From Halomarina ordinaria (GTDB taxonomy: Archaea > Halobacteriota > Halobacteria > Halobacteriales > Haloarculaceae): DNA of 64,000 bases. A program made the position numbers and the translations under genes. The notes under the pieces are model-generated. The model saw only the letters and a program-made list of their open reading frames with translations, did no database searches and was not told the DNA's origin. The stretch covers positions 2,108,001 through 2,172,000 of the forward strand of contig NZ_JARRAH010000001.1 in the NCBI RefSeq assembly GCF_030553305.1, in the 5' to 3' direction. Below are positions 32,768-40,902 of the stretch, piece by piece. Position 1 is the stretch's first letter; every line of letters starts with the position of its first letter.

Positions 32768-34006
32768 ATGCCGACGAACCACGACCCCGACACACCCGAC
32801 GCGCCCGACAGTACCGCTTCCGACCACGCCGCCGACTCCACGACCCTCGACCCCCGGGACGTCGACTACGAGACGCCCGTCGAGCGCTTCGGCGCCGCCG
32901 AACTGACCGACGACCACCTCGCCCGGTTCCCCCAGCCACCGCACCCGATGCTCCGTCGTGGCGTCTTCTACGCCGGTCGCGACGTCGACGCCCTGCTCGA
33001 CGCCTGCGAGTCGGAGGCGCCGCTTTCGGTCGTCACCGGCGTCGGTCCCTCCGGGCCGATGCACCTCGGCCACGTCCTGCCCTTCTACGTCGCGAAGTGG
33101 TTGCAGGCGGCGACCGGCGCGCACGTCTACCTCCCGCTCTCGGACGACGAGAAGTACCTCACGCGGGACCTCTCGCTCGCCGACGTGCGGTGGTACACCC
33201 GCGAGAACCTCAGGGACCTCCTCGCGGTCGGCTTCGACCCCGAGCGCACCCGTATCGTCGTCGACACGGCCGACGCGGACGTGGTCTACCCGCTGGCGAC
33301 CGCCCTCTCGAAGCACCTCACCCCGGCCACCGTCGAGGCGGTGTACGGCGCGCCCGACTCCGCCGGGGCGGGGTTCTACCCGGCGGTGCAGGCGACGCAC
33401 CTCCTGCTCCCCCAGTTCGTCCGCGGCCCTCACACCACCACCGTCCCCATCGCCGTCGACCAGGACCCGCACGTCCGCCTGGCGCGCGACCTCGCCGCCA
33501 AGGAGCGGTTCGACGTCGAGAAACCGGGGGCGCTCCTCGCGCGCTTCCTCCCGGCGCTCGACGGGCCGGGCAAGATGAGTACGACGAGCGGCGACGGGGC
33601 GCCGACCATCGCCCTCACCGACGACCGCGAGACGGTCCACGAGAAGGTGGCCCGCTACGCCTACTCCGGCGGGCAATCGAGCGTCGCGGCCCACCGCGAA
33701 CACGGCGGCGACCCCGAGGTCGACGTCGCCTTCCGGTACCTCCGGGCGTTCTTCGAACCGGACGACGCGACGGTCGAACGGCTGGCCCGGGACTACCGCT
33801 CGGGGGACCTCCTGACCGGCGAGCTGAAGGCGTACGCCGCAGACCGCATCGCGGACTTCCTCGACGCCCACCGGGCGCGCCGGCCGAGCGACGCCGACCT
33901 CGACGCCGCGCTCGCGCCCTACCGGCTCACCGACCGCGAGCGCGAACGGGCGCTCGCGGCCGTCGGTCTCGGCCCCGACCTGTCGACGGCCGCCGGCGAA
34001 CACTGA
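32768..34006 (+). CDS. trpS: Tryptophan--tRNA ligase
   Basis: This class I synthetase charges tRNA-Trp. The 412-residue protein has the HIGH-type motif SGPMHLGHVLPF (about residue 95) and the KMSKS-type motif GPGKMSTTSGDG (about residue 270). The archaeal/eukaryal TrpRS pattern AVDQDPHVRLARDLAAKE lies between them. The N-terminal extension is acidic and disordered. Haloarchaea commonly carry two TrpRS paralogues; I cannot tell which this is. It lies between a zinc-ribbon regulator and a GNAT gene. Confidence 0.94.
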   Translation: MPTNHDPDTPDAPDSTASDHAADSTTLDPRDVDYETPVERFGAAELTDDHLARFPQPPHPMLRRGVFYAGRDVDALLDACESEAPLSVVTGVGPSGPMHLGHVLPFYVAKWLQAATGAHVYLPLSDDEKYLTRDLSLADVRWYTRENLRDLLAVGFDPERTRIVVDTADADVVYPLATALSKHLTPATVEAVYGAPDSAGAGFYPAVQATHLLLPQFVRGPHTTTVPIAVDQDPHVRLARDLAAKERFDVEKPGALLARFLPALDGPGKMSTTSGDGAPTIALTDDRETVHEKVARYAYSGGQSSVAAHREHGGDPEVDVAFRYLRAFFEPDDATVERLARDYRSGDLLTGELKAYAADRIADFLDAHRARRPSDADLDAALAPYRLTDRERERALAAVGLGPDLSTAAGEH

Positions 34007-34032
34007 AGCGCCGGCACGTCGAGGGGGTTCCT

Positions 34033-34545
34033 ATGACAGAGGTCACCGTCCGACCGGCCGCCGCCGCCGACGTCGACGGGATTCGGCGCGTCGCCCAGTT
34101 GGGATGGGAGGCCGCCTACGGGGCGTTCCTCGACGCCGAGACGGTCGAGCGCGCCATGCGCGAGTGGTACGACCCCGACGTGGTCGCCGAGGGTATCGAG
34201 GACCCGTCGGTCGTCTACCGCGTCGCCGCCTCCGACGGGGTGGTGGGCTACGCCACCGGTCGCCTCGACCGCGCGACGGGTCACCTCACCTCCCTCTACG
34301 TCGACCCCGGGCGGTGGGGCGAGGGGGTCGGGAGTCGGCTGTTCGAGGCCGTCCTCGAACGGCTCGCCGAGCGCGGGGCCGAGTACGTCGAGATTCGCGT
34401 GCTCGCCGAGAACGAGGTCGGCCGGTCGTTCTACGCTGGGCGGGGCGTCCGACTCGTCATCGAGTCGGAGACCGACCTCTTCGGCGAACGCGTCCGTGAG
34501 GTGGTCTACGCCGGCCCGGTCCGGAGTGCGCTGGCGAAGGCTTGA
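34033..34545 (+). CDS. GNAT-family N-acetyltransferase
   Basis: The 170-residue protein follows the GNAT order: VRPAAAADVDGIRRVAQLGWEAAY, strand-loop LTSLYVDPGRWGEGVGSRLFEAVL with the acetyl-CoA pyrophosphate loop WGEGVGSRL, and VLAENEVGRSFYAGRGVRLV. Substrate is unknown. It starts 27 bases after trpS and ends 25 bases before the KH protein gene, so it may be part of the same transcript. It is similar in layout to the GNAT at 45854. Confidence 0.88.
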   Translation: MTEVTVRPAAAADVDGIRRVAQLGWEAAYGAFLDAETVERAMREWYDPDVVAEGIEDPSVVYRVAASDGVVGYATGRLDRATGHLTSLYVDPGRWGEGVGSRLFEAVLERLAERGAEYVEIRVLAENEVGRSFYAGRGVRLVIESETDLFGERVREVVYAGPVRSALAKA

Positions 34546-34570
34546 AACGCACCCACCCGTTAGCAGGCCC

Positions 34571-35119
34571 ATGCAGCACGTGACGATTCCGCAGGACCGC
34601 ATCGGCGCCCTCATCGGCGAGGGCGGCGAGACGATGCGGCGAATCGAGGACCGGGCCGAGGTGCGACTCGACATCGACTCCGAGACCGGTGCGGTCGCCG
34701 TCGAGACGGTCGGCGACCCCGTCACCGGGCTGATGGGTCCCGACATCGTCCGCGCCATCGGCCGCGGGTTCGCCCCCGAGGAGGCGCTCTCCCTGCTCGA
34801 CGACGACATGCGGATGTTCGAACTCGTCGACCTCGACGCCGCGACCAGAAACAAGAACGACCTCCGGCGACAGAAGGGCCGACTCATCGGCGAGGACGGC
34901 CGGACCCGTCAGCTCATGCAGGAACTCTCCGGCGCGTCCGTCGTCATCTACGGCTCGACCGTCGGTATCATCGGCGGCCCCGAGCAGGTCCGTACCGTCC
35001 GGAGCGCGGTCGAGATGCTCCTCGACGGTGCGCCCCACGGGGCGGTCTACTCGTTCCTCGAACGCCGTCGCAGCGAGATGAAGCGCCAGGGGCTGAGCTA
35101 CCACGAGTTCTCGGGGTAG
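34571..35119 (+). CDS. KH-domain RNA-binding protein (Dim2/Pno1-like)
   Basis: The 182-residue protein has two KH domains. The first is VTIPQDRIGALIGEGGETMRRIE, with the GxxG loop IGEGGE. The second is KGRLIGEDGRTRQLMQELSG near residue 100. It is the archaeal counterpart of Pno1/Dim2, which accompanies 18S/16S rRNA maturation and interacts with aIF2alpha in crenarchaea. The family is normally encoded right after eif1A and rio1. Here three genes stand between, one of them trpS. Confidence 0.9.
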   Translation: MQHVTIPQDRIGALIGEGGETMRRIEDRAEVRLDIDSETGAVAVETVGDPVTGLMGPDIVRAIGRGFAPEEALSLLDDDMRMFELVDLDAATRNKNDLRRQKGRLIGEDGRTRQLMQELSGASVVIYGSTVGIIGGPEQVRTVRSAVEMLLDGAPHGAVYSFLERRRSEMKRQGLSYHEFSG

Positions 35120-35193
35120 CCCCTCGCTTCGTCCCGGCTACACCTCGTCCCCGCGTCCCGCACCTTTTTCGCATCTGCCTGCAAGTCCCTCGC

Positions 35194-36489
35194 ATGGTCT
35201 GGAACGACATCGAGACCGCCTCACGCGAGCGCGTCCGCGAACGTCAGGACGACCGCCTCGCCGACGTGTTCTCGCACGTCTACGAGAACGTCCCCTTCTA
35301 CCGCGAGCGCTTGGACGAGGCCGGACTCTCCCCCGGGGACGTCGACGGCGTCGCGGACCTCGACCGCCTCCCGTTCACCACCAAGGAGGACCTCCGCGAC
35401 ACCTACCCCGACGGGCTGTTCGCCGTCGCGGACGACGAGATGCGCTGCATCCACGCCTCCTCGGGGACGACCGGCGCACCGAAGATAATCGGCTACACCC
35501 GCTCGGACCTCGACCTCTGGCGGGAGGTGATGGCCCGCTCGCTGACGGCGGCGGGCGTCGAGCGAGGGCAGACCGTCCAGAACGCCTACGGCTACGGGCT
35601 GTTCACCGGCGGCCTCGGCGTCCACCACGGCTGCGACGAGGTGGGGGCGACGGTCATCCCCATCGGCGGCGGTCAGACGAAACGCCAGCTCCAGCTCCTC
35701 TCCGACCTCGGGAGCGAGACGCTCACCTGCACGCCCTCCTACGCGCTCTACCTCGCCGAGGCGGCCGAGGAGGCGGGCGTCGACCTCGCGGACCTCCCGC
35801 TCTCGACCGTCATCTTCGGTGCGGAGCCGTGTACCGAACCCATGCGGGCGGCCATCGAGGAGCGCCTCGACGTCACCGGCGTCGACATCTACGGGCTCTC
35901 GGAGGTCATCGGGCCCGGCGTCGCCATCGAATGTGCGGAGGCACAGGCCGGCCTCCACCTCTGGGACGACCACTTCTACCCGGAGGTCGTCGACCCGGGG
36001 ACGGGCGAGGTCCTGGAGGAGGGCGAGGAGGGCGAACTGGTGCTCACGACGCTGACGAAGGAGGGCCTCCCCGTCCTGCGCTACCGGACGGGCGACATGA
36101 CCAGCCTCCGGTTCGACGAGTGCGACTGCGGACGGACGACCGCCCGGATGGACAACGTCACCGGCCGGGCCGACGACCTCCTCATCGTTCGCGGGGTCAA
36201 CCTCTACCCGAGCGAGATCGAGGCCACGATACTCGACATCGAGGGCGTCGAACCGCAGTACCGCATCGACCTCCACCGCGCCGCCGAACTCGACGAGATA
36301 GAGATAACCGTCGAACGGGCCAGCGAGTACGACGGTGACGTCAGGGCGCTCAGGGAGCGCGTCCAGCGGGAACTCGACGCGCAACTCGCGTTCTCGCCCG
36401 ACGCCGTGAGGATGGTCGACCCGGGCGGCATCGAGCGTCAGGAGACCGGGAAGGTCAAGCGCGTGTTCGACCACCGCGAGGTGGAGTGA
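35194..36489 (+). CDS. paaK: Phenylacetate--CoA ligase
   Basis: The enzyme activates phenylacetate to phenylacetyl-CoA at the start of aerobic phenylacetate catabolism. The 431-residue adenylate-forming enzyme has HASSGTTGAPKIIGYT (the P-loop-like motif, about residue 88), VIFGAEPCTEPMR, DIYGLSEVIGPGVAIEC and LPVLRYRTGD. A C-terminal domain has RADDLLIVRGVNLYPSEIE and the lysine GKVKRVFD. These match PaaK rather than generic acyl-CoA synthetases. A CCTTTTTCGC element lies about 28 nt before the ATG. The remaining paa genes lie 6.6 kb downstream. Confidence 0.92.
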   Translation: MVWNDIETASRERVRERQDDRLADVFSHVYENVPFYRERLDEAGLSPGDVDGVADLDRLPFTTKEDLRDTYPDGLFAVADDEMRCIHASSGTTGAPKIIGYTRSDLDLWREVMARSLTAAGVERGQTVQNAYGYGLFTGGLGVHHGCDEVGATVIPIGGGQTKRQLQLLSDLGSETLTCTPSYALYLAEAAEEAGVDLADLPLSTVIFGAEPCTEPMRAAIEERLDVTGVDIYGLSEVIGPGVAIECAEAQAGLHLWDDHFYPEVVDPGTGEVLEEGEEGELVLTTLTKEGLPVLRYRTGDMTSLRFDECDCGRTTARMDNVTGRADDLLIVRGVNLYPSEIEATILDIEGVEPQYRIDLHRAAELDEIEITVERASEYDGDVRALRERVQRELDAQLAFSPDAVRMVDPGGIERQETGKVKRVFDHREVE

Positions 36490-36577
36490 GCGGTCGGGGT
36501 CCGGGCGCGTCTCCGGACCCCTCACGAACCCCTCGCTCGGCGGTAGCTTCATGTCCTCCACGTCGGAGTCGTAGTGC

Positions 36578-37039
36578 ATGGCGTACAGCTACGAGCCGCA
36601 CTACTTCGAGGACATGGAGGTCGGCACGACCTTCGAGAGCGCCGGTCGAACCATCACCGAGGCGGACTTCGTCTTCCACTCCGCGTTCGCGGGCGACTGG
36701 ACGGAACTCCACACGAACAAGGAGTACTCCGAGGACGGACCCTTCGGGGAGCGCATCGGGCACGGCCCGATGACGTTCATCCTCACGACGGGCCTGGTCC
36801 AGCGCTGCGGGTTCGTCGAGCGCACCGTCGTCGCCTTCCTCGGGATGAACTACATGGACATCCCGAACCCCGTCTACATCGGCGACACCGTCCAGGCGGA
36901 GTTCGAGGTGACCGAGAGACGTGCGTTCGAGAGCCGCGAGGACGCCGGCCTCGTCGTCATCGACGCCCACACCACCAATCAGGACGGCGAGGAGGTGTTC
37001 GCGGGCGACATGAAGTTCATGTTCAAGCGCCGCGAGTAG
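36578..37039 (+). CDS. MaoC-like hot-dog dehydratase
   Basis: The 153-residue protein has the R-hydratase hot-dog motif: FESAGRTITEADFVFHSAFAGDW, then LHTNKEYSEDGPFGERIGHGPM with catalytic Asp and His positions. The end is YIGDTVQAEFEV and DGEEVFAGDMKFMFKRRE. Members hydrate or dehydrate enoyl-CoA thioesters. The position after paaK suggests a step in processing the ring-cleavage product, but this is inference from neighbourhood. A TATA-like GGTAGCTTCATG precedes the ATG by 29 nt. Confidence 0.85.
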   Translation: MAYSYEPHYFEDMEVGTTFESAGRTITEADFVFHSAFAGDWTELHTNKEYSEDGPFGERIGHGPMTFILTTGLVQRCGFVERTVVAFLGMNYMDIPNPVYIGDTVQAEFEVTERRAFESREDAGLVVIDAHTTNQDGEEVFAGDMKFMFKRRE

Positions 37040-37047
37040 ACCCTCCC

Positions 37048-37221
37048 TCACTTCCGCAGTCGGGCGAGTCGATACCCGACGACGACGCTCACCGCCGCGA
37101 CGAGGTAGCCGACGACCAGCGTGCGGTAGCTCTCCTCGTCCTCCCGGAGCCCGTAGTACGTGCCGAGGCCGAGCGCTGTCAGTACGTTCGTCGCTAGCTG
37201 TTTGCGGGGGTCGCGTGACAC
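37048..37221 (-). CDS. Small membrane protein, unknown function
   Basis: The 57-residue product VSRDPRKQLATNVLTALGLG carries two weakly hydrophobic helices and ends VVVGYRLARLRK. The GTG at 37221 follows a GGAGG sequence at Shine-Dalgarno distance, which decides the start against longer frames. It converges on the maoC gene. Nothing further can be assigned. Confidence 0.5.
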   Translation of the reverse strand: MSRDPRKQLATNVLTALGLGTYYGLREDEESYRTLVVGYLVAAVSVVVGYRLARLRK

Positions 37222-37365
37222 GCCCTCCTCCTCGTCGCCCGCGGGTATAGTCGTACGCCCTGGGCCGACTCTCAGGTGTCGCCGCTCCCGGCGGCGAAGA
37301 AGCGCGAGGAGGGAGTGAAAATAAGATGAGAGTGGCGACGAGCGCACGTGCGCTCGCGTCGGTCC

Positions 37366-39051
37366 TCAGTAGTAGCTCGGCGCCGTCCCGAGGGAGAACT
37401 CGGCGCTGTAGTCGCCCGAGGCCGTCTCGGTCGAGCCGTCGGGGTACGTCAGCGTGCCCGTGAACTCGCCGTCGGAGGGGACCCCGTCGGGGTAGCCGAA
37501 CTCGACGCTGACGCCCCGCAGGTCGGCGTCACCCTCGATGGTCGTGGTCTCGCCCGCGTCGGGGTAGCGCTTCTCCATCGTCGTGAGGACGCCGTCGTCG
37601 GTCTGGTACTCCTTCGTCACGAAGAGGACGCCGTCCCGGTCGAGCGTCACCTCGTGGTCGCCGGTGACGGCGTCGCCGGAGGCGGACGCGCCGGCCTCGT
37701 AGTCGAAGCCGACCGCGCCGTACTTGTCGCGGACGGTCTCGTCGAAGTACGTCTCGCCGTCGTGTTCGAACGCCAGCGAGACGGGACTGTCGTACTCGTA
37801 GTTGGTCGCCTCCGCGCGCACCGTCTCCGCGTCGGCGGCCGGTTCGAACCGGGCACCCTGGCTCGGGACGGTCTCCGACTCGCCGTCGACGGTCATCTCG
37901 CCCTCCCAGACGCCCTCGTGTCCGTCGAACTGGACGGCGTACGGCGACGTCTCGCTCTCGTCGTTTTGGTCGTCGGGTCGCTGGTCGGTGGCACCGCCGG
38001 CGCGGGCGACGACCTCACCGTCGACCTTCACGACGGCCTTCCCCGAGACCTGGACCTGCCGGAGGTCGCCGGTGAACTCGTAGGCGTCGTAGCCGTCGTC
38101 GACCTGCCCGGAGAGCGTACTCCCGTCGGGTCCGATGGTGTCGTCGTCGGTACCACCACGCAGCGGCGTCAACTCGCCCGAGACGGTCACCTGGTAGGTG
38201 CTCGTCGACGCCTGCTGGCCGTCGACGACCAGCGTGTGCGTCTCCCCGTCGCTCGCGGCCGAGTCGTCGGAATCGGAGTCGTCGGAGTCGTCGGAGTCGT
38301 CCGCGGAGGAGTCGTCGGAGTCGTCGGAGTCGTCAGAGTTGTCGGAGTCGTCCGAGTCGTCGGAGTCGTCAGAGTTGTCGGAGTCGTCCGAGTCGTCGGA
38401 GTCGTCAGAGTTGTCGGAGTCGTCCGCGGAGGAGTCGTCAGAGGAATCATCGGAGTCGTCGGAACCCTCCGAATCGCCGTCACTCGATTCGTCGTCCGAA
38501 TCACCGTCGTCAGCGTCGGAGTCGTCGGAGTCGGTCGAGTCGTCGGTGTTCGAATCGTCCGACCCGTCGTCGTTCACGTCCGGGTCGTCCGACCCGTCGT
38601 CGCTCTCGTCAGTGACGGAGTCGTCGGTCGAGTCCGAGTCGTCGGAGTCCGCACCGTCGTCGCTCGCACCGTCGGAAGAATCGGAGTCGTCCGAACTGGA
38701 GGTGTCGCCGTCGTCAGCGCCGTCCGGCGGGTCAGAGTCACCGGTCCCGTCGTCGTCTTCGTCGGCGACCCCTTCGCCCGACTCGCTCTCGGTTCCATCG
38801 TCGGTCCCGTTCGTCTCGGAACTCGCGGCGTCGGTGATGTCGTCCGTCGTGTCGATGGTGTCGTTCTCGTCTCCCGCCGCCGCCCGGTCGTCGAGCATGG
38901 GGAGGACGCCCCAGACGACGACGGAGCCGACGGCGACGAGGAGGACCGCGGCCGCGACGGCCGCGACCGTCATCCCGCCGATCGATTCGAGTATGCTGTC
39001 GTCTGCGCCGCGGGAACCGCCCGAGCGCGTCTGACGCCTGTCGGGTGCCAT
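37366..39051 (-). CDS. Membrane-anchored surface protein with long Ser-Asp repeat region
   Basis: The 561-residue protein starts with a short cytoplasmic segment. One transmembrane helix follows (GGMTVAAVAAAVLLVAVGSVVVWGVL, about residues 25-50). Next comes a region of about 220 residues made almost only of Asp and Ser with occasional Gly/Asn. Two exact 36-bp DNA units (38332-38403) plus a partial third encode part of it. The C-terminal 290 residues are beta-rich (HTLVVDGQQASTSTYQVTVSGEL to FSLGTAPSYY). The layout resembles Sdr-type stalks that hold a domain away from the cell. A TATA-like TACTTAATATC lies about 25 nt upstream. Confidence 0.8.
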   Translation of the reverse strand: MAPDRRQTRSGGSRGADDSILESIGGMTVAAVAAAVLLVAVGSVVVWGVLPMLDDRAAAGDENDTIDTTDDITDAASSETNGTDDGTESESGEGVADEDDDGTGDSDPPDGADDGDTSSSDDSDSSDGASDDGADSDDSDSTDDSVTDESDDGSDDPDVNDDGSDDSNTDDSTDSDDSDADDGDSDDESSDGDSEGSDDSDDSSDDSSADDSDNSDDSDDSDDSDNSDDSDDSDDSDNSDDSDDSDDSSADDSDDSDDSDSDDSAASDGETHTLVVDGQQASTSTYQVTVSGELTPLRGGTDDDTIGPDGSTLSGQVDDGYDAYEFTGDLRQVQVSGKAVVKVDGEVVARAGGATDQRPDDQNDESETSPYAVQFDGHEGVWEGEMTVDGESETVPSQGARFEPAADAETVRAEATNYEYDSPVSLAFEHDGETYFDETVRDKYGAVGFDYEAGASASGDAVTGDHEVTLDRDGVLFVTKEYQTDDGVLTTMEKRYPDAGETTTIEGDADLRGVSVEFGYPDGVPSDGEFTGTLTYPDGSTETASGDYSAEFSLGTAPSYY

Positions 39052-39423
39052 TGATGCTATCTCACCAGTACTGATATTAAGTACCGAAGACGTTTCGACC
39101 CGATTCAGGACCTTTCGTATCGGATAAGCGGTTGCTACCGCGTGAAAGGTCCGGTTAAGGACTGCCATACGGCCCCGAGAGACGACGAGACGGCGCTCCT
39201 CGGGCCCTCGAACGTAGTGGGTAGGGCTGATGGTCGGCACTCGTCGTGAACTGCGGGCGTGTCTCCGTCGTCGCGTCGGCCCCGGGCGTACAAAAGAGGG
39301 GACGTACAGGCTCGACCCATCGGGCACGTCTCCGTCCGTGGTCCGTTCCGCCCGTGGTCCGCCGGTCGATTGAGTGGACGCGACCGATGTCTCTCCGACG
39401 GATGGCCGGTCGACGTGCGGCGT
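39052..39423. other. Intergenic region, no gene recognised
   Basis: This stretch carries the upstream promoter of the Ser-Asp repeat protein at its left end and otherwise only weak open frames without haloarchaeal composition. No repeats or RNA-like structures were recognised. Confidence 0.45.
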
Positions 39424-39606
39424 CTATCGCCGCCGTCCGGTCGCGGCGTCCATGAACACGATACCGTCGGCCGACCCGACGACCCTGCGCGTCCGTCCGG
39501 GACGACCCCACAACCGGTCGAGGAGTCCCGTGCGGCGGGGGGCCGGAGGGTGGTCGGCGACGGTCACAGTGAGGGGGGTAGAGTGCGATTCGCTGTCAGT
39601 GACCAT
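39424..39606 (-). CDS. Possible small protein
   Basis: This 60-residue frame begins MVTDSESHSTPLTVTVADHP and ends FMDAATGRRR. Its ATG lies 27 nt after GATGTTTAACATC, a well-placed TATA form that falls within an otherwise unremarkable spacer. The first half is acidic as in true haloarchaeal genes, while the second half is Arg-rich. I recognise no family. Coding is plausible but not certain. Confidence 0.4.
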   Translation of the reverse strand: MVTDSESHSTPLTVTVADHPPAPRRTGLLDRLWGRPGRTRRVVGSADGIVFMDAATGRRR

Positions 39607-39670
39607 GCACTCACCTGCGTCCGGGCGATGTTAAACATGTCTATCATCCGACCAGAAAGCTTATGCCGTC

Positions 39671-39928
39671 TCACTCGCCGGCCGACGCGAGTGCCGTCGC
39701 TCGCGCCCTCGCGGACGGGCGAGACGGCGCTGCGTCGTCGAACAGGGTGAGCGCCAGGTCGTCGTCCTCGGCCACGCGTGCGTACCCCACGTGTCGCGGT
39801 CGGGTCACCCCGGCCAGGTCGTAGCGCTCTCGGACCGCCTCCTCGATGCGGTGGAAGTGCGCGCCGATGAGGTCGCCGCTTCCCCGGAGCGTGACGCCGT
39901 TCGGTCCCGCCAGCACTGCGTATCCCAT
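39671..39928 (-). CDS. Small protein of unknown function
   Basis: The 85-residue product reads MGYAVLAGPNGVTLRGSGDL, then AHFHRIEEAVRERYDLAGVTRPRHVGYARVAEDDDLALTLF as a compact alpha/beta pattern. It ends in a Ser/Arg/Ala tail. A CGCTTATGCC element lies about 27 nt before the ATG at 39928, supporting that start. No family is recognised. It is divergent from the four-gene acidic operon. Confidence 0.6.
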   Translation of the reverse strand: MGYAVLAGPNGVTLRGSGDLIGAHFHRIEEAVRERYDLAGVTRPRHVGYARVAEDDDLALTLFDDAAPSRPSARARATALASAGE

Positions 39929-40087
39929 AGCCGATTCGCACGGCCACGGGGGCATAAGCGTTCTCCCGAGTCCACCTCCCGTTTCGCCCCCACGACCCGC
40001 CGACGGGCGTTCGGTCGCCCCTGATAAAGCCGGACTTGCGAGCGCAACCCCAACTGCTATCGGCGTTTCGCGTGCACGTCAGAGGAC

Positions 40088-40603
40088 ATGGACGGTGTCC
40101 ACCCGACGGTTATCGACGACGACGTGGTAGAGGGGCGACTGCTCACTGACGGCGGCGAGGAGGAAGACGAGGGGGAATCGGGCGATGACGGCGAGAGCGG
40201 TGGCGAGGGCGAGACGACGAGCGTCCTCGACCTGGACCTCGACGGTCTCGACCTCGACCTGCTCGGTCTCGAGGTCCACCTCGACGATGTCAACCTCGAC
40301 GTCGAGGCGGTCGAGGCGGAGGGGAACCTCGTCGGCAACCTCCTCTCGGCGGTGGCACACCTGCTCGACGGCGGGCTCCAGGACCTGCTCAACGGGTTGC
40401 TCAACCCGCTCGAAGGACTCGGCGAGGACGTCCGGGAGCGACTCTCGAACGCCTTCGAGGGGCTGAGCGACTCGGCGTCGGGGACGCTCGGGAGCCTCCC
40501 GCTGCGCGAACTGTTCGTCGAAGTGCTCGTCTCGGTCGTCAAGCAGTTGCTGAGCAGCGGGTCGTCCGACGACGGGAACGGAGGGGACGAGGCCAGCGCA
40601 TGA
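40088..40603 (+). CDS. Acidic protein with LDLLGL/GNLLGNLL-type domain (operon gene 1)
   Basis: The 171-residue protein starts with an acidic, Gly-rich leader (residues 1-42). A regular alternating segment, VLDLDLDGLDLDLLGLEVHL, follows, then LDVEAVEAEGNLVGNLLSAVAHLLDGGL and an amphipathic helical end. The pair LDLLGL plus GNLxGNLLxAVAxLLD resembles a domain I recall from secreted bacterial proteins of unknown function. Here there is no signal peptide, so the protein is probably intracellular or membrane-peripheral. The TGA overlaps the next ATG (ATGA). Confidence 0.75.
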   Translation: MDGVHPTVIDDDVVEGRLLTDGGEEEDEGESGDDGESGGEGETTSVLDLDLDGLDLDLLGLEVHLDDVNLDVEAVEAEGNLVGNLLSAVAHLLDGGLQDLLNGLLNPLEGLGEDVRERLSNAFEGLSDSASGTLGSLPLRELFVEVLVSVVKQLLSSGSSDDGNGGDEASA

Positions 40604-40890
40604 GCGAGACGCTGACCAGCCGCATCGACCTCGACGAGGTGCTCGAGGACGTCGACCTGGCGGAGCTGTTCGCCGACACGCCGCTGGCGGAGCTGTTCGC
40701 CCCCGGCGAGGGCGAGGGCGAGGGCGACGGTGACGCCGAGGGCGGCATCGGCGCGTCGCTCGGCGCCTACCTCGGCGAACTCCTCGGCGCGCTCCTCGGA
40801 GCGGCCGTCGGTCGGCTCGTCGGCGAGTCGCTCCTCGCCGAACTGCTCGGCGGGGACGACGGCGGCGACGGTGAGGGTGACGACGCGTGA
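40600..40890 (+). CDS. Small protein with glycine-zipper helix (operon gene 2)
   Basis: The 96-residue protein begins MSETLTSRIDLDEVLEDVDLAELF. It then has an acidic Gly-Glu linker and a strongly hydrophobic glycine-zipper segment GASLGAYLGELLGALLGAA, followed by VGRLVGESLLAELLGG. Glycine zippers pack tightly and often oligomerise in membranes. The end is acidic. No family is known to me. It starts inside the stop of gene 1 and is followed after 12 bases by gene 3. Confidence 0.7.
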   Translation: MSETLTSRIDLDEVLEDVDLAELFADTPLAELFAPGEGEGEGDGDAEGGIGASLGAYLGELLGALLGAAVGRLVGESLLAELLGGDDGGDGEGDDA

Positions 40891-40902
40891 CGGTGAGCCA
40901 CG

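Noticed and set aside
38270-38460. CRISPR-like spaced repeats
   Set aside because: The 36-bp units are directly joined, without unique spacers, and lie in frame inside the Ser-Asp repeat gene.
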